The notes beneath the pieces were generated by a model. It was not told the origin of the DNA, made no database searches, and worked only from the letters and a program-made list of their open reading frames with translations. A DNA stretch of 64,000 nucleotides from Lysobacter enzymogenes (lineage in GTDB: Bacteria > Pseudomonadota > Gammaproteobacteria > Xanthomonadales > Xanthomonadaceae). Numbering within the stretch: position 1 is the first letter of the stretch; each line of letters opens with the position of its first letter. The position numbers were made by a program, and so were the translations under genes. Location of the stretch: the NCBI RefSeq assembly GCF_023617245.1, contig NZ_CP067396.1:62001-126000 (forward strand), in the 5' to 3' direction. This document shows positions 51,838 through 61,415 of this stretch, in pieces.

Positions 51838-53004
51838 TCAGGCCAGCGCGGCGTCTTCGTCGCTCGGCGTATCGTCGCGCCGCGCCGGCGCCGCGTCGGC
51901 CTTGGCCGCGCCGCGCGCCTTGCCCGGGCGCTTGCCGCCGTTGTCCATCGCTTCGGCGATGGCCTCGATCGCTTCCACCACCGGCACCGCGATCGCGCGG
52001 GTGTCGCCGGCTTCCTTGGCCAGGCCGTGCGCCATCGCCGCTTCGGCTTCCTCGGAGGCCTTGCGGAAGCGCTTGGCGTCGGGGCACAGCACCTGCATGT
52101 AGTCGGCGTCGAAGTTCAGCCGTTCGACCAGGAAGTCGACGAACGCGCGCACCTTCGGCGATTGCACCTGGCCGCGCGGGAACACCGCGTTGAATTCGTA
52201 CTCCGGGCCGGTCCAGCCGGCCAGCACGCGCTGCACGTAGCCTTGTTCGGCGAAGGCCTTGACGGTGACGTCGGCGGCCAGCATCAGCGCTTCGCCGCAC
52301 AGCAGCGCGCCGCGCAGCGGGCCGGGGTCGTTGGCGACCATGACCGGATCGACCACGTAGTCGACGGTGCGCTCGCCGTCGCTGAGCGGCCACACGTATT
52401 CGTTGTTGCTGCGCCGCGACTTGGGCATGGCCAGGGTGCGGTGGTGGCGCAGGTCGTCGGGGTGCAGCGGCTCGCCGTGGCGGGCGAGGTAGTTCGGGCT
52501 GGCGTAGATCTGGGTGCGGAACACCGCCAGCTTGCGCGCGATCAGGTTCGAGTCCGGCAGGCTGCCCAGGCGCAGGGCGACGTCGATGCCCTGGTCGATC
52601 ATGTCGACGGTCTCGTTGCTGAGGTTCATCTCCACCCGCACTTCGGGATGGCGCGCATGGAACTCGCCCAGCAGCGGCGCGATCCAGGTGATGCCGACCG
52701 AGTACGGCGCGGTGATGCGCAGCCAGCCGCGCGGGCCGCCCTGCAGCTGGCCGACCGCGCTTTCGGCCTCGGCCAGTTCGCGGGCGATGCGCTGGCAGTG
52801 TTCGTAATAGACGTTGCCGGCCTCGGTCAGGCCGAGCTTGCGCGTGGTCCGGTGCAGCAGCTGCGCGCCCAGGCGCGTTTCCAGCTCCTGCACCTTGCGG
52901 CTGACCGTGGTCTTGGGCAGGCGCAGCGCCTGCGCGGCGGCGATGAAGCTGCCGCTTTCGACGACTTTGACGAAGATCAGCGTGTCGTTGAGATCGTGAG
53001 CCAT
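51838..53004 (-). CDS. LysR-family regulator, divergent from the efflux operon (MexT/SmeRv-like)
   Basis: 388 residues. The N-terminal helix-turn-helix (MAHDLNDTLIFVKVVESGSFIAAAQALRLPKTTVSRKVQELETRLG) and substrate-binding domain (WLRITAPYSVGITWIAPLLGEFHARHPEVRVEM, IDVALRLGSLPDSNLIARKL) are complete. About 80 further residues form an Ala/Lys/Glu-rich tail not usual for the family (about 300 residues). Its position, divergent from an SDR-RND operon, copies smeRv-smeUVWX and mexT-mexEF-oprN, so it probably controls that operon. Confidence 0.9.
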   Translation of the reverse strand: MAHDLNDTLIFVKVVESGSFIAAAQALRLPKTTVSRKVQELETRLGAQLLHRTTRKLGLTEAGNVYYEHCQRIARELAEAESAVGQLQGGPRGWLRITAPYSVGITWIAPLLGEFHARHPEVRVEMNLSNETVDMIDQGIDVALRLGSLPDSNLIARKLAVFRTQIYASPNYLARHGEPLHPDDLRHHRTLAMPKSRRSNNEYVWPLSDGERTVDYVVDPVMVANDPGPLRGALLCGEALMLAADVTVKAFAEQGYVQRVLAGWTGPEYEFNAVFPRGQVQSPKVRAFVDFLVERLNFDADYMQVLCPDAKRFRKASEEAEAAMAHGLAKEAGDTRAIAVPVVEAIEAIAEAMDNGGKRPGKARGAAKADAAPARRDDTPSDEDAALA

Positions 53005-53520
53005 GGGGGTATGGACTCCTGGTTCGGTGGCCGGAACACAGCGGCGCGTACCCGAAGCCGGTAAGCGATTGTGTTCGAACGCGAGGCGGAAGGTGTGTCG
53101 ATGTGTAGGTGTGTACGTGCAGCGAACAGCGATGCGCGGCCGCCCCGCGGTGCGTCGCGACGACGCGGGCGGATCGCGGTCTGCCGGCATGCGGCCGGCC
53201 AGTCCCTTGCTGCTTGGCGCCCGCCGGCTCCTGCCGGCGCGGTGTACGTGATGACGGCTGTCACCGGCAGGGATTGATCGCCTCCACTGCCGTCGTCGCG
53301 GGCGAACCGAGACAGTGGCGCCGTCGTGCGATGCACTGCCTGGCGGACCCCTTGCCGCGCTATCGCGCGCTATCGGGTTGGGGACGGGCCATCCGGCCTT
53401 CAAGGGGCCTCGGGTCGGGATTGGACCGTTGCCGGGACAATTATTCCCTGAATCCCGGGCTAATCAAGACCCGTTCGCGTCTCTAACCTGTGCCGCACAT
53501 CGTCACGAGGTCCCCCCGCC
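53005..53520. other. Divergent promoter region of the LysR gene and efflux operon
   Basis: 516 bp with no credible gene. It contains a hairpin CGCCGGC-TCCT-GCCGGCG (53222-53239) and an AT-richer stretch before the operon (ATTATTCCCTGAATCCCGGG, then CTAAT) in which ATTA/TAAT arms could be a LysR site. No firm promoter hexamers. Confidence 0.45.
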
Positions 53521-53802
53521 ATGTTGACCCCACGCCAAGCCAGGTACGCATTCCTGCCACTGATGCTGGTGGCCATGTCCGCCCTGATCGGGCTGGCCGT
53601 GGTCGTGTTTCGCCAGGGCCTGGCCCAGGGCGCCGAAGAAGCGTGGATGCTGGCCTGGGTGCTGGCCTTCACCATCGCCCTGCCCGCGGCGATGTTGCTG
53701 ATGCCGGCGATCGGCGCCGTGCTCGCGCACTACACCCGGGATGACAAGCATCACGTGATCATCCCGGTTGTGGGAGAGAAAGTCCCAGGAGCGGGACAAT
53801 GA
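53521..53802 (+). CDS. DUF2798-family small membrane protein
   Basis: 93 residues with two membrane helices (AFLPLMLVAMSALIGLAVVVF; AWVLAFTIALPAAMLLMPAIGAVLAHY), matching the DUF2798 two-helix pattern. First gene of the efflux operon; its stop overlaps the next start (ATGA). Function unknown; often found beside LysR-controlled efflux or oxidoreductase genes. Confidence 0.82.
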   Translation: MLTPRQARYAFLPLMLVAMSALIGLAVVVFRQGLAQGAEEAWMLAWVLAFTIALPAAMLLMPAIGAVLAHYTRDDKHHVIIPVVGEKVPGAGQ

Positions 53803-54788
53803 AAGCCCCTTTGGTTGTACTCGGTGCCACCGGCGGCGTCGGCCGCGGGGTCGTGCAGGCCGCGATCGACAGCGGCCGCCCGGTCATCGCGGTGGCGCGC
53901 CGGTCCAGCGAACTCAAGGCGCTCAAGGCCGGCTACCCCCAAGCCGACCTGACCGTGCTGGCCGGTTCGGTCGCCAACGACGCCGCCGGCGCCAAGCTCG
54001 CGCGCGCCTTGCGCAAGCTCGGCCGGCCGTTCGCGGGCGTGGTCGCGGCGGTGTGCGGCAGCGCCGAGCGCGGCCGCCTGCTCGACAGTCCGGCGCAGTT
54101 CCTGCGGCGCAAGCTCGACGAGGATCTCCTCCCCCACCTCGCCGCGGCCCGTCACCTGCTGCCGCTGTTGGCCGAAAGCGATCGCGGCGGCACTTACGTG
54201 CTGATCGGCGGTCCCGGCAGCGAGCACCCGTGGGCCGGCTACGGCCACCGCTCGATCGGCGCGGCCGCGCTGCGCATGCTCGCGCGGGTGCTGCACGACG
54301 AAGCGCGCCAGCAGGCCGTGCGGGTGCAGCTGCTGGCCGTCGACACGCCGGTGTGCACCGAGTTCAACCAACGCCATTCGTGCCCTGAATGGCCCAGCGC
54401 GCTGTCGGTCGGGCAGCGCGCGCTGGCGCTGATCGACCACGACGCCGGCGACGAACCGCCGCGTCCGATCGTGCCGTACGCGGTGCGCGCGCCGGGACCG
54501 GCGTTGTTGCCGCCGCGCATCCACCTCCCCTCTCCGCCCGCCAGCCGCGAACACGCAACGCCCGCCAGCTCCGCTCCGCCCGCTACCAGCCCGCCCTCTA
54601 CCAGTCTTGCCCCTACCAGCGCGAACACCGTACCCAAGACGGTCCCGCTTCCCGCAGCCGCGATCGCAACCGCGCAAGAACCGGACTGCACGTCCGACGA
54701 CAAGACCCAACGATGTCTGCTCGACGCGCGCGCCCTGCTGAAGTCGCTGACCGCACCGAATCCCAAACAGGAACCCACCCCACGATGA
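53799..54788 (+). CDS. SDR-like NAD(P)-binding protein (SmeU-like), catalytic Lys missing
   Basis: 329 residues. The Rossmann start LVVLGATGGVGRGVV and the ADLTVLAGSVAND and VVAAVCG segments fit the short-chain dehydrogenase fold. At the active site Tyr148 is followed by GHRS, so the YxxxK lysine is replaced by Ser152 and classical SDR chemistry is doubtful. The last 90 or so residues are Pro/Ser/Thr/Ala-rich and look disordered. It overlaps the adaptor start (ATGA). The smeUVWX operon of Stenotrophomonas also carries SDR genes. Confidence 0.8.
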   Translation: MKAPLVVLGATGGVGRGVVQAAIDSGRPVIAVARRSSELKALKAGYPQADLTVLAGSVANDAAGAKLARALRKLGRPFAGVVAAVCGSAERGRLLDSPAQFLRRKLDEDLLPHLAAARHLLPLLAESDRGGTYVLIGGPGSEHPWAGYGHRSIGAAALRMLARVLHDEARQQAVRVQLLAVDTPVCTEFNQRHSCPEWPSALSVGQRALALIDHDAGDEPPRPIVPYAVRAPGPALLPPRIHLPSPPASREHATPASSAPPATSPPSTSLAPTSANTVPKTVPLPAAAIATAQEPDCTSDDKTQRCLLDARALLKSLTAPNPKQEPTPR

Positions 54789-56005
54789 GCACCCGTCACT
54801 TCTCCGTCCGCTCCGGCAAGCCCGGCGTCGGACTCTCCGTGCTCGCGTTGACCGCGAGCCTCGTCATCGCCCTGGCCGCCGCCGGCTGCGGCAGCCAGGC
54901 CGCCCCGCACGAAGGCGGCGCGCCGCCGCCGCCGGAAGTCAGCGTCGCCCAGGTCCTGAGCAAGCAGGTCCGGCAGTGGGACGAGTTCACCGGCCGGGTC
55001 AGTGCGCCCGAATCGGTCGAGCTGCGCGCGCGCGTGAGCGGCTACGTCGACCGCGTCGCCTACAAGGAAGGCCAGGACGTCAAGAAAGGCGACCTGCTGT
55101 TCGTGATCGACCAGCGCCGCTACCGCGCCGAGCTCGCCCGCGCCCAGGCCGAACTGGAACGCGCGCGCGCCGAAGCGCGCCTGGCCCAGACCCAGGACAA
55201 GCGCGCCCAGACCCTGGTCGAGGCCAAGGCGATCTCGCGCGAGGAGTTCGAGACCCGCCGCGCCGCCAGCACCGGCGGCGACGCCGCGGTGCGCGCGGCC
55301 GAAGCCGCAGTGGCCTCGGCCCAGCTCGACCTGACCTTCACCGAAGTGCGCTCGCCGATCAACGGCCGCGCCGGCCGCGCCCTGATCACCGTCGGCAACC
55401 TCGCCTCGGCCGACCAGACCCTGCTGACCACGGTGGTCTCGCAGAACCCGATGTACGTGTACTTCGAGGCCGACGAGCAGACCTACCTGCGCTACAACGA
55501 GCTGGCCCGCAAGGGCGAGCGCGCCGGCGACAAGAACCCGGTCCGCATCGGCCTGGCCGGCGAGAGCGGCTACCCGCACGCCGGCACGGTCGATTTCACC
55601 GACAACCAGCTCGACGCCAACACCGGCACCATCCGCGCCCGCGCCGTGGTCCCCAACGACGAGCGCGTGCTGACCCCGGGCCTGTTCGCGCGCGTGCAGC
55701 TGGAAGGCAGCGGCGACTTCAAGGCGATGCTGGTCGACGACAAGGCCGTGCTGACCGACCAGGACCGCAAGTACGTCTACGTGCTCGGCCCGAAGAACGC
55801 GGCGGTGCGCAAGGACGTCAAGCTCGGCCGCATGATCGACGGGCTGCGCGTGGTCGAATCCGGGCTGGCGCCGACCGACAAGGTCATCGTCCACGGCGTG
55901 CAGAAGGTGTTCTTCCCGGGCATGCCGGTGCAGCCCAAGAACATCGCCATGGGCGCGCCGGCACCGGCGCCCGCGGCGCCGGGCGCGGCGGCCGGGGCCT
56001 TGTGA
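54785..56005 (+). CDS. RND efflux periplasmic adaptor (MexE/SmeV-like)
   Basis: 406 residues. Signal peptide with lipobox (LAAAGC) for inner-membrane lipid anchoring, lipoyl half-motifs (VELRARVSGYVDRVAYKEGQDVKKGDLLFVID; FTEVRSPINGRAGRALITVGNLA), an alpha-hairpin (AELARAQAELERARAEARLAQTQ) and the beta-barrel (GTVDFTDNQLDANTGTIRARAVVPN). It links the RND pump to the outer-membrane channel. 225 bp with two repeat palindromes separate it from the pump gene. Confidence 0.94.
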   Translation: MSTRHFSVRSGKPGVGLSVLALTASLVIALAAAGCGSQAAPHEGGAPPPPEVSVAQVLSKQVRQWDEFTGRVSAPESVELRARVSGYVDRVAYKEGQDVKKGDLLFVIDQRRYRAELARAQAELERARAEARLAQTQDKRAQTLVEAKAISREEFETRRAASTGGDAAVRAAEAAVASAQLDLTFTEVRSPINGRAGRALITVGNLASADQTLLTTVVSQNPMYVYFEADEQTYLRYNELARKGERAGDKNPVRIGLAGESGYPHAGTVDFTDNQLDANTGTIRARAVVPNDERVLTPGLFARVQLEGSGDFKAMLVDDKAVLTDQDRKYVYVLGPKNAAVRKDVKLGRMIDGLRVVESGLAPTDKVIVHGVQKVFFPGMPVQPKNIAMGAPAPAPAAPGAAAGAL

Positions 56006-56050
56006 TCCGGACTTAACCGCCACCCCGCGAACCGGCCGGATCTACCTGTC

Positions 56051-56132
56051 GTCATCCCCGCGAAGGCGGGGATCCAGGGCCTTTCGGGCGAGAACGCTTG
56101 AAGTCTCGGAATTCCCGCTTTCGCGGGAATGA
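56051..56132. repeat. Pair of family C-like palindromes within the efflux operon
   Basis: GTCATCCCCGCGAAGGCGGG (from 56051) and the inverse ATTCCCGCTTTCGCGGGAAT (from 56110), in the gap between adaptor and pump genes. Confidence 0.85.
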
Positions 56133-56230
56133 CGAATCTCCAGCCGGTTCACAAGCAATCAAAGGCCGGCCCGCAGCAACGGGCCCGGCCGGGGACCCAT
56201 GCGGCTCATCGCCGCACCAAGGAATCCGTC

Positions 56231-59200
56231 ATGGACTTTTCCAAGTTTTTCATCGACCGGCCGATCTTCGCCGCGGTGCTGTCGATCGTGATCTTCGCCG
56301 CCGGCCTGATCTCGATACCGATCCTGCCGATCAGCGAATATCCCGAAGTGGTGCCTCCCTCGGTGGTCGTGCGCACGGTGTATCCGGGCGCCAACCCCAA
56401 GGTCATCGCCGAAACCGTCGCCACGCCGCTCGAAGAAGCGATCAACGGCGTCGAAGACATGATGTACATCAAGTCGGTCGCCGGCTCCGACGGCGTGCTG
56501 GTCACCACCGTGACCTTCCGCCCCGGCACCAACGCCGACGACGCCGCCGTGCGCGTGCAGAACCGGGTCAGCCAGGCGCTGGCGCGCCTGCCCGAGGACG
56601 TGCGCCGCCAGGGCGTGACGACGCAGAAGCAGTCGCCGGTGTTCCTGATGGTGGTGCACCTGACCTCGCCGAACGGCAAGTACGACACCTTGTACCTGCG
56701 CAACTACGCCCGCCTGCACGTCAAGGACAACCTGGCGCGCCTGTCGGGCGTCGGCGACGCGCAGATCTTCGGCGGCGGCGACTACGCCATGCGCGCCTGG
56801 CTCGACCCGGACAAGATCGCCTCGCGCGGCCTCACCGCCGGCGACGTGGTCCGCGCCATGCGCGAGCAGAACGTGCAGGTCTCCGCCGGCCAGCTCGGCG
56901 CCGAGCCGATGCCCAACAGCAGCGACTTCCTGACCCTGATCAACGCCCAGGGCCGCCTGCGCGACCAGAAGGAATTCGGCGAGATCGTGCTCAAGCGCGG
57001 CGACGACGGCGAAGTGGTGCGGCTGTCCGACGTCGCCCGCCTGGAACTGGGCGCCGGCGACTACAGCCTGCGCTCGCAGCTCGACGGCAAGAACGCGGTC
57101 GGCATCGGCATCTTCCAGGCGCCGGGCGCGAACGCGCTGCAGATCCAGGAGCAGGTCATCGGCACGATGGACCAGCTCTCCAAGTCGTTCCCCGACGGCA
57201 TCAAGTACGAAGCGGTGTACGACACCACCATCTTCGTGCGCGACTCGATCAAGGCGGTGGTCTCGACCCTGCTGGAAGCGGTGCTGCTGGTGGTGCTGGT
57301 GGTGATCCTGTTCCTGCAGACCTGGCGCGCCTCGATCATCCCGCTGATCGCGGTGCCGGTGTCGGTGGTCGGCACGTTCTCCGCGCTGTACCTGCTGGGC
57401 TTCTCGATCAACACCTTGAGCCTGTTCGGATTGGTGCTGGCGATCGGCATCGTGGTCGACGACGCGATCGTGGTGGTCGAGAACGTCGAGCGCAACATCG
57501 AGGAAGGCCTGAGCCCGCTCGACGCGGCGCACCAGGCGATGAAGGAAGTGTCCGGCCCGATCGTGGCGATCGCGCTGGTGCTGTGCGCGGTGTTCGTGCC
57601 GATGGCGTTCCTGTCGGGCGTGACCGGCCAGTTCTACAAGCAGTTCGCGGTGACCATCGCCATCTCCACGGTGATCTCGGCGATCAACTCGCTGACCCTG
57701 TCGCCGGCCCTGGCCGCGCGCCTGCTCAAGCCGCACGGCGCGCCGAAGGATGCGCCGACGCGTCTGATCGACCGCCTGTTCGGCTGGCTGTTCCGTCCGT
57801 TCAACCGCTTCTTCGCGTCCAGCTCGGAGAAGTACCAGAGCGCGGTCTCGCGCACCCTGGGCAAGCGCGGCGCGGTGTTCGTGGTCTACGCGGTGCTGCT
57901 GGTCGCCACCGGCTTCATGTTCAAGATCGTGCCGGCCGGCTTCATCCCGCTGCAGGACAAGCTGTACCTGATCGCCGCGGTCAAGCTGCCCGAGGGTTCC
58001 TCCATCGCGCGCACCGACGCCCTGCTGAGCAAGGTGACCGACGTGGCGATGAAGACCGAAGGCGTGCAGCACTCGATCGCCTTCCCGGGCCTCAACGCGG
58101 TGCAGTTCACCAACACGCCCAACACCGGCGTGGCGTTCCTGCCGCTCAAGCCGTTCAGCGAGCGCAGCCGCAGCGCGGTGGAGATCACCGCCGAGCTGAA
58201 CCAGAAGATCGCCGGCTTCCAGGAAGGCTTCACCTTCGCGCTGATGCCGCCGCCGATCCTCGGCCTGGGCAACGGCGCGGGCTACCAGATGTTCATCCAG
58301 GACCGCAACAACCTCGGCTACGGCGCGCTGCAGAACGCGGTCAGCGCGTTCCAGGGCACGATCATGCAGACCCCGGGCATGGGCTACGCCAACAGCACCT
58401 ACCAGGCCAACGTGCCGCAGCTCGACGCCGAAGTGGATCGAGTCAAGGCCAAGGCCCAGGGCGTGCCGCTGACCGAGCTGTTCGACACCCTGCAGACCTA
58501 CCTGGGTTCGGCCTACGTCAACGACTTCAACCAGTTCGGACGCACCTGGCAGGTCATCGCCCAGGCCGACGGCAACTTCCGCGACAGCGTCGAGGACATC
58601 GCCAACCTGCGCACCCGCAACGACCGCGGCGAGATGGTGCCGATCGGTTCGATGGTCACCATCAAGCAGACCTTCGGCCCCGACCCGGTGCTGCGCTACA
58701 ACGGCTATCCGGCCGCCGACATCGCCGGCGACGTCGACCCGCGCGTGATGTCCTCGGCGCAGGCGATGGACGTGGTCAAGGACGTGGCCTCCAAGGTCCT
58801 GCCCAACGGCATGGAAATCGAGTGGACCGACCTGAGCTACCAGCAGGCCAGCCAGGGCAACGCGGCGATGATCGTGTTCCCGCTCGCGATCCTGCTGGCG
58901 TTCCTGGTGCTGGCCGCGCTGTACGAAAGCTGGACCCTGCCGCTGGCGGTGATCCTGATCGTGCCGATGTGCATGCTCTCGGCCTTGCTCGGCGTCAAGC
59001 TGACCGGCGGCGACAACAACGTGTTCGTGCAGGTCGGCCTGGTGGTGTTGATGGGCCTGGCGTGCAAGAACGCGATCCTGATCGTCGAGTTCGCCCGCGA
59101 ACTGGAACTGCAGGGCAAGGGCATTGTCGAAGCCGCGCTGGAATCGTGCCGCCTGCGTCTGCGTCCGATCGTGATGACCTCGATCGCCTTCATCGCCGGC

Positions 59201-59404
59201 ACCGTGCCGCTGGTGCTGTCGCACGGCGCCGGCGCCGAGGTCCGCTCGGTCACCGGCATCACCGTGTTCGCCGGCATGCTCGGCGTGACCCTGTTCGGCC
59301 TGTTCCTGACCCCGGTGTTCTACGTGGCGCTGCGCAAGATGGTCGGCAACAAGCTGGTCTCGCACGGCGACCACCACAATGTTTCGGAGACGGTCCATGC
59401 GTAA
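56231..59404 (+). CDS. RND multidrug efflux pump, HAE1 family (MexF/SmeW-like)
   Basis: 1057 residues, the normal length. N-terminus DFSKFFIDRPIFAAVLSIVIFAAGLISIPILPISEYPEV, the proton-relay DD pair in LVLAIGIVVDDAIVVVENVERNI, a second helix repeat (VVLMGLACKNAILIVEFARELE) and two large periplasmic loops are all present. It expels drugs by proton exchange as a trimer. Orthologues of the MexF/SmeW group handle quinolones, chloramphenicol and trimethoprim; the substrate range here is inference. Confidence 0.95.
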   Translation: MDFSKFFIDRPIFAAVLSIVIFAAGLISIPILPISEYPEVVPPSVVVRTVYPGANPKVIAETVATPLEEAINGVEDMMYIKSVAGSDGVLVTTVTFRPGTNADDAAVRVQNRVSQALARLPEDVRRQGVTTQKQSPVFLMVVHLTSPNGKYDTLYLRNYARLHVKDNLARLSGVGDAQIFGGGDYAMRAWLDPDKIASRGLTAGDVVRAMREQNVQVSAGQLGAEPMPNSSDFLTLINAQGRLRDQKEFGEIVLKRGDDGEVVRLSDVARLELGAGDYSLRSQLDGKNAVGIGIFQAPGANALQIQEQVIGTMDQLSKSFPDGIKYEAVYDTTIFVRDSIKAVVSTLLEAVLLVVLVVILFLQTWRASIIPLIAVPVSVVGTFSALYLLGFSINTLSLFGLVLAIGIVVDDAIVVVENVERNIEEGLSPLDAAHQAMKEVSGPIVAIALVLCAVFVPMAFLSGVTGQFYKQFAVTIAISTVISAINSLTLSPALAARLLKPHGAPKDAPTRLIDRLFGWLFRPFNRFFASSSEKYQSAVSRTLGKRGAVFVVYAVLLVATGFMFKIVPAGFIPLQDKLYLIAAVKLPEGSSIARTDALLSKVTDVAMKTEGVQHSIAFPGLNAVQFTNTPNTGVAFLPLKPFSERSRSAVEITAELNQKIAGFQEGFTFALMPPPILGLGNGAGYQMFIQDRNNLGYGALQNAVSAFQGTIMQTPGMGYANSTYQANVPQLDAEVDRVKAKAQGVPLTELFDTLQTYLGSAYVNDFNQFGRTWQVIAQADGNFRDSVEDIANLRTRNDRGEMVPIGSMVTIKQTFGPDPVLRYNGYPAADIAGDVDPRVMSSAQAMDVVKDVASKVLPNGMEIEWTDLSYQQASQGNAAMIVFPLAILLAFLVLAALYESWTLPLAVILIVPMCMLSALLGVKLTGGDNNVFVQVGLVVLMGLACKNAILIVEFARELELQGKGIVEAALESCRLRLRPIVMTSIAFIAGTVPLVLSHGAGAEVRSVTGITVFAGMLGVTLFGLFLTPVFYVALRKMVGNKLVSHGDHHNVSETVHA

Positions 59405-60848
59405 TCTCAAGCTCCCCGCGGTCGCGTTGCTGACGCTCGCGCTCGCCGCCTGCGCGGTCGGTCCGGACTATGTCCGGCCGACCCTGGCCACGCCGGACAA
59501 GTTCGCCCGCGGCGACGCCGAAGCGGCCACCGACGGCACCGCCGCGCCGGATCCGGCGGCCGAGTTCTGGCGCAACTTCAACGACCCGACGCTGACGCGT
59601 CTGGTCGAGGAGTCGCTCGGCGCCAACCACGACCTGCGCATCGCCCTGGCCAACTACGACCGCGCCAACGCGCTGTTGCGCGGCGCCAAGTTCGACCGCT
59701 TCCCGACCATCACCGGCAGCGCCACGGGCAGCGACACCCGCTCCAGCAGCGACCAGATGCCGGGCACGGACAACCGCGGCCGCGACAACGAGAGCTACAG
59801 CGCGCAGGCCAACGTGAGCTGGGAACTCGACGTGTTCGGCCGGGTGCGCCGCAACGTCGAGTCGCAGCGCGCCGACACCTGGGCCAGCGCGGCCGACCTG
59901 CAGGCGATGCAGGTGGCCATCGTCGGCGAAGTGGCGCGCAGCTACGTCGAGCTGCGCGGCCTGCAGGAACGCCTGCGGGTCGCGCGCGAGAACGCCGAGA
60001 ACCAGCAGGAGACGCTGCGTCTGGTGCAGGCGCGCTTCGACGCCGGCCGCGGCACCGAGTTCGACACGGCGCGCGCGCGCGCCCAGCTCGAAGCGACCCT
60101 GGCGCGGGTGCCGAACCTGGAAGCGCAGGTCGCGGTGACCCAGCACCGGCTCGCGGTGCTGACCGGGCAGACGCCCGATTCGCTGGTCGCCGAACTCGAC
60201 CAGGCCGCGCCGCTGCCGGCCTTGCCGGCGCGGCTCGACGCCGGCACCCCGGGCGAACTGCTGCGCCGCCGTCCCGACGTCGCCGCCGCCGAGCACCGCC
60301 TGCACGCGGCCACCGCGCGGATAGGGGTCGCTACCGCCGACCTGTTCCCGCGCTTCACCCTGTCGGGCCTGATCGGTTCGCAGGCCATCGACACCAGCGC
60401 GCTGTTCGAACGCGCCAGCGAAACCCGCCTGGTCGCGCTCGGCATCGACTGGTCGTTCCTCGACATCGGCCGCGTGCGCTCGCGCATCAAGGCCGCCGAC
60501 GCCAGCGCCGAAGGCGAACTGGCGCGTTACCAGCAAAGCGTGCTGCTGGCGCTGGAAGACACCGAGAACGCGCTGGTGCGTTACGCCCGCGCGCGGGTCG
60601 AGGACCAGCACCTGGAACGCGCCGCGCAGGACAGCCTCAAGGCCGCCAAGCTCGCGCGCGTGCGCTACGAGGCCGGCGCCGCCGACCTGTTCGAAGTGCT
60701 CGACGCCGAACGCACCCAGCTGCAGGCGCAGGACGCGTTCGCCGACGGCCGCACCCGTTCGGTCACCGGCGCGATCGCCTTGTACAAGGCGATGGCCGGC
60801 GGCTGGCCGGCGCGCGAGCCGGTGCGCGAAGGCGTGGCGCGCAACTGA
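59397..60848 (+). CDS. NodT-family outer-membrane efflux channel (OprN/SmeX-like)
   Basis: 483 residues. Lipobox LAACAVGPDYVRP, two internally similar TolC-type halves (NHDLRIALANYDRANALLRGAKFDRFPTI; ELLRRRPDVAAAEHRLHAATARIGVATADLFPRFTL) and AARLARVRYEAGAADLFEVLDAE-type ending. It is the exit duct of the tripartite pump. Start at 59397 overlaps the pump gene end by 8 bp; a strong terminator follows 171 bp after the stop. Confidence 0.94.
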   Translation: MRNLKLPAVALLTLALAACAVGPDYVRPTLATPDKFARGDAEAATDGTAAPDPAAEFWRNFNDPTLTRLVEESLGANHDLRIALANYDRANALLRGAKFDRFPTITGSATGSDTRSSSDQMPGTDNRGRDNESYSAQANVSWELDVFGRVRRNVESQRADTWASAADLQAMQVAIVGEVARSYVELRGLQERLRVARENAENQQETLRLVQARFDAGRGTEFDTARARAQLEATLARVPNLEAQVAVTQHRLAVLTGQTPDSLVAELDQAAPLPALPARLDAGTPGELLRRRPDVAAAEHRLHAATARIGVATADLFPRFTLSGLIGSQAIDTSALFERASETRLVALGIDWSFLDIGRVRSRIKAADASAEGELARYQQSVLLALEDTENALVRYARARVEDQHLERAAQDSLKAAKLARVRYEAGAADLFEVLDAERTQLQAQDAFADGRTRSVTGAIALYKAMAGGWPAREPVREGVARN

Positions 60849-61415
60849 GCCGAACGCAGGGAGCGGGGACGCAAGTCGACGGCAGCGCGGGTTGCGCGAT
60901 CGGTTGGGACGACGTCCCGACCCGTCGCGGCGAGATGGGCGAATCGCAACGACTGCGATGAGCGCATCCGACGATCCCGCGCTTGCCTCATCCGCGTTCC
61001 CTGCGGTTCACCGCTTTCCGACCGACGATCCCGGCCTGCGGCGCGGCCCCTCCCCTCTCTTGCCGCCGCAGGCCGCTCGTCGGTCTTTTTGAACGCTGAC
61101 GGCGCGGCCGCACGGGCCGCGCCGGTTCCAGAATCGATTCGCCCGGGACGCATCGCGCGATCCTCGCGGTGGGGCGCGCGCGGCGCGTCCCGGGCGGTCG
61201 GTTCGGATGCACGTCCGCGGCCATGCGGCCGCGGCGCCGCTTTCCTCGGTCCGACGGGCCGGTCGCGGCGGCATGCGCGGCGCGGCCACGGGTTCCGCCC
61301 GCCGCGCAGCGCGCGGGCGCGACCTGGTAGCGCGTCCGCGCCGCAGCCGCCGCGGCCGTCTCGTCGGCTTTTTGTCGATGGATGCGCGCGGCGATGGCCG
61401 TCGCGGCCCTCGCCG
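60849..61415. other. Gene-free region with terminator and further hairpins
   Basis: Holds the efflux-operon terminator (61020-61090) and at least three more strong GC-rich inverted repeats (61101-61123, 61141-61195, 61215-61234). No gene supported on either strand. Confidence 0.7.
61020..61090 (+). terminator. Rho-independent terminator of the efflux operon
   Basis: GACCGACGA (61020-61028) pairs with TCGTCGGTC (61077-61085) and GGCCTGCGGC (61033-61042) with GCCGCAGGCC (61065-61074), followed directly by TTTTT. The loop is 22 bases. Confidence 0.88.

Noticed and set aside
56159..59410. Long open frame antisense to the RND pump
   Set aside because: His/Gln/Arg-rich mirror of a well-supported gene; no recognisable motif.
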